Of a DNA stretch of 64,000 bases, positions 13,677 to 24,787 are shown in pieces. The translations under genes were made by a program, and so were the position numbers. The stretch covers positions 290,103,719 to 290,167,718 of the forward strand of contig NC_133658.1 in the NCBI RefSeq assembly GCF_037893015.1, written 5' to 3'. How positions within the stretch are numbered: position 1 is the first letter of the stretch; each line of letters starts with the position of its first letter. The notes under the pieces were generated by a model. The model did not search any database. It had not been told where the DNA came from and saw only the letters and a program-made list of their open reading frames with translations. The DNA comes from Macrotis lagotis. Its lineage: Eukaryota; Chordata; Mammalia; Peramelemorphia; Peramelidae.

Positions 13677-13836
13677 CTTTTTTTTTCAAGGTTTTTGCAA
13701 GGCAAATGGGGTTAAGTAGTTTGCCCAAGGCCACACAGCTAGGTAATTATTAAGTGTCTAAGGCCAGATTTGAACTCAGGTAGTCCTGACTCCAGGGCTG
13801 GGGCTCTTTTCCACTGCATCACCTAGCCACCCCGCC
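13677..13836 (-). mobile_element. Marsupial tRNA-derived SINE, full length
   Basis: T-rich tail complement, then 'ggtttttgcaaggcaaatgg', and an end at 'cacctagccacccc'. A 14-bp direct repeat aagtaattcttttc at 13663-13676 and 13837-13850 is an intact target-site duplication, so the insertion is relatively young. Confidence 0.9.
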
Positions 13837-14000
13837 AAGTAATTCTTTTCTTGACTCTTCATTGAGCTTAATTAATGCAAGCATCCATCACAGTGACTCC
13901 TTTTGAGTATAATGGTCAAAATTTCTATCTAAAATTCTGTCATATTGCAACTAAAAACCAGACACAATATACAGTATTCTTCATCTCCAAATTCCATTCC

Positions 14001-14081
14001 TTATCCTTCCTGTTCCAAAAGCCTCTGCCGAGTTTCCATTACAATTTCTTCCATTATCTCTGGTTTTAAAATGTCTTTGAT
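14001..14081 (-). CDS. EXOSC2: EXOSC2 exon 9 (last coding exon)
   Basis: After acceptor TTTTAG the exon reads IKDILKPEIMEEIVMETRQR, then LLEQEG and TAA. It is the C-terminal helix of the exosome subunit (residues 268-293). Confidence 0.95.
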   Translation of the reverse strand: MKDILKPEIMEEIVMETRQRLLEQEG

Positions 14082-17000
14082 CTAAAAGAGAAAAGATAAA
14101 GTCCTTTATACAGATAAGGAACCAATAATCAAGCCTACAACCAAGCTTTATAAGCTATACACAACTCAGAGAAAAGAAGTTAATACAAAAGGAGAAATAA
14201 AAGAAACTGGTCCAGAAAATAGAATAGGCTATGTAAATTACAATCAAATGATAAACATTTATTATATATCTACTATGCACTAAGGCCTGTACTTTGCAAA
14301 AATGAAATATTCCCTTTCCTTCAAGAACTCTTGAGCAGGAAAGACTAAGGAACAATATAAGTACTTACAAAATAAATACAAGGTAAGTTTTTAGAAGGCA
14401 ATCCTAAGAAATTTAGAGGGGATCACAAAAGGTTTCATGTAGAAGATGAGAACATTGAATAGTTTTGAAGGAAATAAAGGATTTTAAGATTTAAATATGA
14501 CAAGGGACTACACTCCAAGTATGGAATGTTTGTCCTTCATTCTAGAAGAAGACCATGACGTCAGGGAGATGTTACCATGACAAGCACATGAATTGGATAT
14601 GAATATGAGTGGGGGGGGGGTGCTGTGCTAAGTCACCAGCCTCACTTTCTATTCCAAAGCCATGTGGGTCCGTGGCCAGATAAGGATCAGGACAACTGGA
14701 GATGGCTCTGGAATCGAGGCAATTGAGGTTAAGTGACTTGACCAGTTACACATCTAGTGCCCAAGGCCAAATTTGAACTTGGTCTTCCTGATTTCCCAGC
14801 CAGCATTCTCCCCACTGTGCCATCTAGCTGCCCAACAGGTAAAAGGAGAAGATGGAACCTGAGATTAAGAAATAGAAAGCCAGTTTGAATTCTGGAATAC
14901 TTAAAACAAAGTAATGCAGAATAAAGTTGGATAAAAAGGTTGGAGTCAGGTTGAAGGCATCTGAAAGCCAAACATGGGCATCAATATTTTATTCTGGAAA
15001 TAAAAAGGAATGACAAGTTTCACAAAGGAGTGATATAGACAGATCTAAACATTTAGTAAAATCACTTTAGCAGCTATGTGGAAGATGATTTGGACAAGGA
15101 AAAGACTCAAAGCAAGGATCTCACAATAATCTAGGTTAAGAGGTGATGGTGGCTGATCTAGGAACATGGTTCTGTGATAGGAGAGAAGACAGATATAAAA
15201 GATGTGGTAAAAGTAGAAACAATGAGGAAGAGAGAGAACCTTATTAAGCATTAGCTGAATAAATAGGATTCTTTCTGTTGACCAGTATAAAGATATTACT
15301 TTAGGAGAAATTAAGAAATCAAACCTGAAGAGCCTTTCAATCATTTTTCAGTAATGCCCAACTTTTTGTGACCCCATGTGGGGTTTTCTTAGCAAAGATA
15401 GTAGTTTGCCATTTCTTTCTCCAGTTGTTTTACAGATGAGGAAACTGAGGCAAACAGGGTTAATGATTTGCTTATGGTCACACAACTAAAAAGTGGCTTA
15501 GACCAGTTTTGGTTTTTTTGTTTTTGTTGGGTTTTTTTTTTTTTAGGTTTTTGCAAGGCAAACGGGGTTAAGTGGCTTGCCGAAGGCCACCAAGCTAGGT
15601 AATTATTAAGTGTCTAAGACCGGATTTGAACCCAGGTACTCCTGACTTCAGGGCCGGTGCTTCATCCACTACGCCACCTAGCTGCCCCTTAGACCAGTTT
15701 TAAACTCAGGTCTTCCTAACTCCAGAACTGGTAACTTGTTGTCCCTGGAGCTAATAAACCACTGCAACTCGGAATGTCCATCCCACCTGATCCTGAAAAA
15801 ATCTCAAAGATTTTCTCACACTTAAATAAGAAGGAAATTATAAAATACTTAATAAGAAGGCAGCTGTATTTGACTCAGATATTCACCATATGGATTCACA
15901 CTAAAATACTGAAGTACATTTGGAAAGACTGCTTACTGCCTTGGGTGTGATTAAGGGAGAAAGAGACTTTATTTCATCTTTGCCACAAAACGGTTTAGAG
16001 CAGATATGGAAACAAGGAAAAGAATCCAACTGAATACCTGATGGGAAAGAGAAGCTTCATAGCAGTACAGAAGGCTAGTGTCGAACAGCATCATCTTCTG
16101 AGCCACCAGGCAAACAACGCAGTTTCGGAGTCGAGATATCACCTCCCTATCAGAGAGTTGTACTGGCTACAGAGAAGAGGAAAAAGAGTTGGGAGAAAAA
16201 GAAAAGGAAAATGCACTTGAGTCAACCATAAAAAGGGAAAGGATTAAAGTCACACACACACACACAAAAACGACAAGCTTGAAAACAATTCCACTACAAA
16301 CTCAAAGCATAGAAAAAAAGGGCAGAGTTTATGCATCCAATTCCCCCAAGCTATTTCCTGATCTTACACTTTTATCATTCGAGACCCAACTCAGACATGT
16401 TGTTCATGAAGGCTTCCTTGACTGCACTCAATCGAAAAGTTCTTTCCCTCCTCTACACTCATACAGCAATTTGTATATATCAAAGAATTTGCCAAATCCT
16501 ACCTCATAGCATCTTTGTGTAAATGTCTCATCTCACCAACTACATACTGAGATGCATGAGGACAGGAGCCTAGGTGTAGTTCATTTAATGTCCCTAAATG
16601 TTTCCTTATATGTACTCTGACAATTGAGAAAGTATATGTAAAAGCTAGTATCGGCTATCATGTATGTTCACCACAGGACCTTGCACACAGTAAGTGCTTG
16701 ATAAATGTTGGCAAGAATGAATGAAGTCTAAGTAAACTACATGAAAGAGGATGGTCCAAAAGAGATGAATAAGGATGGGTTCATCACATTCACTACCAAG
16801 TAAATCTTTGGATATCACCCTAGGATTGCCTATTATTCCTGCTAACAATCAATTGATCAAAATCTTAAATCTTTTATAAATAAAGAATGTTGTGGGATGC
16901 ACAACTTGAGATAATTCAGAACATATCCCTATATCAATAGATAGGCTAGAAACATGCCACAGAAACACATCCAGAATTCTTTCAATCATTACTCATCCTA

Positions 17001-20000
17001 TCACCAATACTGGTAATAGCCTGACTTCTCACCTCTAAATTGGCAACGAAACCCCCTGCTTCTTCTTCTCTCTGCTCAGGAGTTGGGTAGATCCAGATGA
17101 AGCCATTATTGCCCAGAATCACAGAGGCACCACAAGGCAAGTCATGGAAATGGGTCTTTTGTCTTTTCACCAGGGAAGGGGAAACCTGGACAAGAACTCC
17201 CTGCCCGAGCTAGAATATAATTACAATAAATCAGCAGAGGTTGGCTTCAGATAACTAAATATACCCTAAATTATAGTACATAAGTTGACTTCTGAAGTTA
17301 AAATAAAAATCTCACTCAGAACTGAAACTGATTATAGACTATAACCTATGACTATAGGTTATAATCAGAAGTACCTTCCCCTTTCCAGTATTACCTGCTT
17401 AAAAGTAATTACTATATCACACACGCATAGACGTGTGAATCTTTATGGATAAAGGATTACGTATGATTTCAAAAGCTGAATTACTACACAGAAAAATTTT
17501 TATAAAGCTTCAAATTTGAATTTCTATACAACATTCATTTATTATGTATAAACACTGTTCATGTTTATTCTCAGCTGACTATTCAAAATCTCTTTTGATT
17601 AGAATCACTACACTAAATAGTCTGGGTCAGTTTAGAGCAATTAAATCCCAAGTACAATGAGACCAAGGTCAAGGCTTTCATCACAAGTTGGCTTTGTCCT
17701 ATTCCCTGGTCACTCTCTGTCCAAGGAAGGGAGATTGGCACAAATCCAACCCCTACTATTTACAAAGGGTTTGGCAGCATTATCTTTGATCTCAGAGGAC
17801 AACAGTACAGATTGTAAAACAGAGTCAAGGCCTTGCAATGTTGGAAGATGTAACTACTTTCCCAAGTAAAGACTTTTTTGTTCCACTTCAGTAAATTTAA
17901 AAAATATAAACCCAAGAGACCTAACAAGTCATAGGATTTTTAAAAAGAAAACATGTTAAAAAAAAAAGTCAGCTTTAATAATGAAGTCTTATAATAATCT
18001 GAATTCCCAAGATATCTTGGCTCCTGCATGGAATCCCATTTTTGAAAGTTCAAGTAACAAAATTAATTTTACCAGAAACAAAATCTTTTATAGTTTTAAA
18101 TATATACACAATGGGTTAAAGTCATCTATTTTGTCCAAACTTCAATACCAGATCCCACTCTGAATTTATTTCCCCTAAGAAGAAATGGCATTCTGGAAAG
18201 ACTTGCATGAACTGATGATAAGTGGAATGAGCAGAATCACGAGAACATTGTATACATTAATAGCAACATTGTGTGATGATCAACTATGATAAACTTAGCT
18301 CCTCTCAGCAGTAAAATGATCAAAGATAATTCTGAAGAACTTGTGATGGAAAATACCATCCACTTCCAGAGAAGGAACTATGGGGGTGGCTAGGTGGCAT
18401 AGTGGATAAAGTACCAGCCCTGGAGTCAGGAGTACCTGGGTTCAAATCTGGTCTCAGACACTTAATTACCTAGCTTGTGTGGCCTTGGGCAAGCCACTTA
18501 ACCCCATTTGCCTTGCAAAAACCTAAAAAAAAAAGGAAACTATGGAGTCTGAATGAAGGTCAAAGCATACTATTGTCAATTTTTAAAGTTTGTTTTGTTT
18601 TTTCCCTTTTATTCTAATTTTTTCGTTCACAATAAGATAAAGAAATATATTTAATATAGTTATATATGTATAATTGACAGTAGATTACTTACTGTCAAAA
18701 GAGTGTGAAGGGAGGGAGAAAAATATGGAAAAAAATGAATGCTGAAAACTATCTTTGCATGTAGTTGGAAAAAAAAATAGATTAAAAAAAAAGGCAGGGG
18801 CGGCTAGGTGGCGTAGTGGATAAAGCACTGGCCCTGGAGTCAGGAGTACCTGGGTTCAAATGCGGTCTCAGACACTTAATAATTACCTAGCTGTGGTGGC
18901 TTTGGGCAAGCCACTTAACCCCATTGCCTTGCAAAAGAAAAAAAAGAAAAGAAAAAACGGAAATAATAGAAATAGGGATAGAGTACCAGCCCCGGAGTCG
19001 GGAGGGCCTGAGTTCAAATCCAGACTCAGACACTTAAAATTTACTTAGCTGTGAAATCCAGGGCAAGTTATTTAACCCCACTGTCTTGCAAAAAAAAAAA
19101 AGCAGAATGGCATTAACAGTGTTCTATGAACTACAGCAGCTCTGATTTCACTAGAACAAGTTACAGGGACAATCAATTCACTTTAGGAAGGAAAACTTTT
19201 TTTCAGTTTCTCCAATACCACTGTTCCAAGGACATTCCACACATGTTGCTTCTGCCCTCCTCTTTCTCTTAAGTTATAGCACTGGGGTTGAAACGGTATA
19301 TGTAATACCAATCTGAAACTCCCCCTTTCTGAAAAGTATGAATTCCCTTGGCTGAAAGTGCTACAGACTGTACCAGGGATTCAGAAACAGACCTGAAGAC
19401 TCAGTCACAAAGAGAATCAAACATGGCAGAGAGAATGCTTTAAAATATCACTTACTTTTCCATATTTCAGACTCCTGGTATGTAGAGACACAGCACCATC
19501 AGAAAATACTGACTGGACCTCAGCCTAATCTAGTGATGAAGGAAGTAACAGTAGTCTACAGCTGATACCTCTCCATTCCCATTTTAAAATAACTTCTCAT
19601 CACTCCCATCCCACAACCCCTTTCCCCACAAACATACAAATATGACTGTCATCACCTCAATTTGTTTTCCATTTTCACCATTCCTTCCAAGCAAACCCAT
19701 TCTCCTCTAGTCATAATTGACATCTTGATCTAAAAAACACCCTTTTTAATTCCCTAGGATAAATGGCTATCTTTTCATTAAAGTCTAACCTAAAGCCCAG
19801 ATTACCACAAACTTGTCACAAAGAAAGCTGAGTCAAACTAGGTGGTATCTAAAAAAAGAGGCACAGAGTTCAAAGGAAAAGTGACAAAATTCTTCATCAG
19901 TATCCAGGACCTTGGCTTTAAGATTACACATACCTGTGAAAATTCTTAGGTTTATCACAATTAAATACAATTTCAACCATATTTTTGCCACTCTGTGCAG

Positions 20001-23000
20001 AAGCTGAATATCGCAAACTACAAAATCCAAAGGATACACTGATAAGATCCCCTTCCCGTAAGAAGTCCCTCATTGCAAGTTCATCCTCTGCAGATCTTCT
20101 CCTCTGTAATACACAAGGAAAGAAAATTATTACATCCACTCACAGAAACAAATTTCCCCATATCTTATTTTTTTTTCTTCTGAATATATTCAGTGTGCCC
20201 CAAAAGTCTTGAGGCAGTTTTAAATTTTAATAGCTAAATAATATCTGCTATCAAGTTGCCCAGAACTGTCTTGGGCAGCTCAGGATCACAATGGGGACAA
20301 TACTGGACCAGAGTCAGGGAGATTCAAATTTGAATCTTGGCTATCTGGGTGATGCTGGGCAAGCCTCTCAGTTATTCATCCATAAAGTGAGGAATAGAGG
20401 ATCCTTCTAGCCCTAAGTTCAGGAACCTAAGAACCCTCAAAAGAACACTGGGAATCAGAGAACCTTAGAATCAGAAGGATCTTAGGAATCCTAGTCAAAC
20501 TTCTTTGCTTTGTCCCTCTGTCCCAGTCTACTCATCTATAAAAAATTAAGAAGAATCTATATTACCCATATCTCATTTCTTAAGTACAGCAGCAGAACTA
20601 TGATACCTCAAATCATAGCCCCCTTTCCCTCCTACCCACCCCCCTTCCCCCCCCCTCGAATTTTTAGATGTCACAAAGCTAGAAGGGAAAGCAAGCGCAA
20701 TTAGGACACAAAAAGATCTAGCCAGGCTGGGACAGAAGGGCAGATCTAATAAGTTGATGCTTTATTTTGTTTTCATTTGATTGAAAACCAAATGCTTGAT
20801 TTTGTGGGTACAGAAGAATCCCAAAGAGGAAATTTTTTTTCCAAACCAATAAAGATCAGCATTTGTTTTACAACTTCTGGTCTCAGGACTGACATGGGGG
20901 GAGGGGGTCCCCCAAGAGGTGAAGGGCTCAGAGAAGATCACAAAGCCAGGCTGAATCAGAGAGTAGACTTGAATTCAGGATTCTAAGGCCAATTCACTGG
21001 CCACTACAATAATCTGCTTCTCAAGATGGAAAATTAATGGAGTTAAAAATAAAATCCCCCACAAAAAAATTCACAAGTATAGGATGAAGAATGCTACAAA
21101 GACAATAGTTGGGAAGTTTTAACAAGATTATAATCTCAATGAGTCAACAGTAAGACATGGCAGTCAAAAAAGTGAATTCAATTTTGAATTGAACTAAAAG
21201 TGAGTGGTCTAGTGTCCTAAAAGCAGAAGGTATGAATCTCATCATATTCGTCTAAATACACAACATGGCTGAATTACTATTAAGTTTTTAAGGACATAAA
21301 GTTGTCAATGGAAGAAGACTGGGAAGTTGAAGAGACTACAAACATACTATCTGAGGACTGAGACTTTGAGAGAGGAACACTTCAGTGGCACAATGCCTAG
21401 CCCATAAGAGGCACCTAATACACATTTGCTGCCCAGACTGTCAGAAGAAAGATTTAGTCTTATCCTAGTCCACCTCAGGAGGGAGCACCAGATTCAAGCT
21501 ACTAGTCACAGTGGAGAAAAGCAGCAGTTGCAGACAGGAGAACCAGGTCTGAAATTCATCTCTGATCTAGACTTGTTTTCATATCCCTAAAAACAATGAT
21601 GATAGACATACACTGCCAATCTTACATCCAGCCCCTCTCTCTCTCTGAGCATGGTCATTATCATAAAGCTGAAGAAAGGCAGGTTTGGGGTTCAGCATAA
21701 GGACCCCCCCCTACAATAAGAGCTGTCCATCAAAGCTATGTGCTGTTTCAGAAGGTCATTAGCTCCCCTTTAAATGGAAGTCTTCAAGCATACAGCAGGT
21801 CATTTGTCAATCATGAGGCTGAAAGGATTCCATTCAGATATAAGATATAAATGATGATTTGAGCTCTCTTGAAACAGGGATTTTGTAATGCTCCTCCTCT
21901 TTCTTTTTTTTTTCCCTAATACTTTCAATAACATACAAAGGAACCATGAAGTTCTAAGTAGAAACAAGAAGACTAGGGTAGCTAGATGGTGCAGTGGATG
22001 GATAGAGCACCGGCCCTGGAGTCAGGAAGACCTGAGTTCAAATCAGACACTTAATAATTACGTAGCTGTATGACCTTGGGCAAGTCACTTAACCCCACAG
22101 TCTAAAAAAACTAAAAAAAAAGAAACAAAGAGAGCTAAAAAGGAGGGTTTAAGAATACAAGTGTAGAAGATGACAAGAACGGATCTTGTCTTAGGCGCTC
22201 TCTCATAAATCTTTGAAACTAAGGACTCTTAATTTTCGAGAGACAGAACCCACAGAGGGACCCAATGAGGCAGTTCTCCTACTCAAGGTAACCTGGAAAA
22301 GAGCAGAAAGGCTCTGCTCCCCAGGGATAGAGTGGTGCAGCCAGAATGAAAGAACTTCAGCCTCCCGGAGGCAGCCCCAGGGCGCTGGGAGACACTGCTC
22401 ACAGTAGGGGGTAGTTTCCTGACCTATGCCCTGGGGAGCAACGGGCACAAACTGGGGGAACAGTGCAGAACCTCTGCCGGAGCAAGCACCTGAAGCTCAG
22501 CCCTCAGGGCACACAGCAAGCAGCAAGGCCACTGCAGCCCAGATCCAGGAAACAGAGAAGCAGGCAGAGCTGTTAAGCAGGAGCCCCCAGGGCATGAGCC
22601 CATTGAACCTAGGGAGGGGAGTGAAGAGAGAGAGACTGCAGAGCTCTGCCCCAGCAAGAGGACTCTAGGGCTCTGACCACATTCAGATCCTGATCGAAGT
22701 CTAGGGCGCCCCCCCCCCAGCCCCATGGGAGAGGGAGGCGCATTCACAGACCAGTAGGGAGGACAGACCCTCACATACTGAGATGCTTGTGGGAGTGTCC
22801 TAAAAGCTCAGTAAGCACCCCAAAAACAGACTAAGGCTGAGAAAATGAGCAAGCAAAGAAAAAAAGGGAACACCATTGAGAAATATTTTGCATAGGAGCC
22901 CAAGAAGGATCAAAACACTCAGTCTGAAGATAAAGAAGCACAAGCTCCTGCATCTAAAGACTCAAAGAAAAAAACAGAAATTGGGCTCAGGCTATGACAG

Positions 23001-24756
23001 AGTTCAAAAAAAAGTTTGAAAATCAAATGAGGGAGTTAGGAAAAAAACTGGGAAAAGAAATGAGAGACGCAGGAAAAACATGAAAATGAAGTCAGCAGCT
23101 TAGTCAAGGAAATCAAAAAAAATGCTAAAGAAAATAGCATGCTAAAAACCAGCTTAGGTCAAATGGATAAACAGTTCATAAAGTTATTGAGGAGAAGAAT
23201 GCTTTAAAAAGCAGAATTGGCCAGATGAAAAAAGAGATAAGAAAGCTCTCTGAGGAAAACAAATCCTTCAGACAAAGAATAGAACTTAGGGAGATCGATG
23301 AATTTACTAAAAATCAGGACTCAATACTTCAAAACCAAAAAAAATGAAAAATTTGAAGAAAATGTAAAACATCTCAATGAAAAAAAACTGACATGGAAAA
23401 CAGATTTAGGAAAGATAATTTAAAAATTATTGGAATACCTGAAAGTCATGACCAGGAAAAGAGCCTTGACATCATTTTCAAAGAATTACTACAGGAAAAT
23501 TGCCCTGATATCCAAGAAGCAGAGGGCAAAATAGAAATGGAGAGAATCCACAGATCCCCCTGAGAAAGAGATCCCAAAAAACCAACCCCTAGGAATATCA
23601 TAGCCAAGTTCCAGAACTCTCAAGTCAAAGAGAAAATATTGCAAGCAGCCAGAAGGACATAATTCAAATATCATGGAGCTGCAGTCAGGATCACACAGGA
23701 CTTAGCAGCAACTACATTAAAAGCTCATAGGGCTTGGAATATAATATTCCAGAAGGCAAAAGGAGCTTAGAATGCAACCGAGAATCAACTACCCAGCAAA
23801 ACTGAATGTCCTCTTCCAGGGAAAAAGATGGACTTTCAATGAACCAGGGGAATTTCAAATGTTCCTGTTAGAATGGCCAGAGCTGAACAGAAGGTCTGAT
23901 CTTCAAATACAGGACTCAGGTGAAGCATAGAGATTGGAGAAGGGGGAAAATATGAGGGATTTAATGATGAACAGTATATATTCCTGCATAGAAAAATGAC
24001 ACTGATAATCATTTGAACCTTCTTAGTTAATAGAGCAGGTAGAAGAAGCTTTTATAGTTGAAGCACAGGAGAAAGCTGAATTTGAAGATAAAATATGGTG
24101 TAAAAATGGAGTCAATAGAAAAAAGGGAAATGTAAAGGGAGAACGAAAAAGGAGAGGGGGAATAGGCAAAGATATTTCATATAATAAGATTTTTTTCTTT
24201 ATTACAATGAGCTATTGCAATGATATGGAAGGGGGAAGGCAAGGGGGAATGAGGGAATCTTTGCTCTCATCAGAGGTGGCTAGGAGAGGAAACAGCATAT
24301 ATACTCAATGGGGTATAGGCATCTGGAGTAAGAAGGGGGGACAGGGGGAAGGGGGGTGATGTGAATAAAGGAGGAAAGGATGGGCCATGGGGGAAGAGTG
24401 GTCAGATATAACACATTTTCTTTTTTACTTCTTGCAAGGGGCTGGGATTGGAAAGCCTGTCCGGGACCATAGGGCCAGGTGGATGCTGGGCCTAAGGGGT
24501 GGTATGGGGGCTCGGGGCCTCTTGACCCCAGGGCAGGGATCTGTCTGCTGCGCCACTCAGCTACCCTACAGCAGAGTCAGAGTGAAAGGAGTGAGAAAAT
24601 ATAGTACATGGTAGTGGAGAAATACAAAAGGAGGGAGTTGCAATCAGCAATAGCAACGGTGGAAAAATATGGAAGTAACCTTTGTGATGGACTTATCATA
24701 AAGAATGTGATCCACCTGCAACAGAGTTGTTGGTGTTGGAACAAAGACTGAAGCAC

Positions 24757-24787
<31 letters not shown>

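Larger units (their letters stand above)
13529..14000 (-). other. EXOSC2: EXOSC2 3' UTR with candidate poly(A) signal
   Basis: DNA follows the EXOSC2 stop at 14001. The nearest plausible hexamer on the minus strand is ATTAAA (plus-strand tttaat at 13530-13535), giving a 3' UTR of about 0.5 kb. It includes an antisense-inserted SINE (13677-13836) and a CTCF-like motif. No strong GU-rich element was recognised downstream, so the end is uncertain. Confidence 0.35.
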
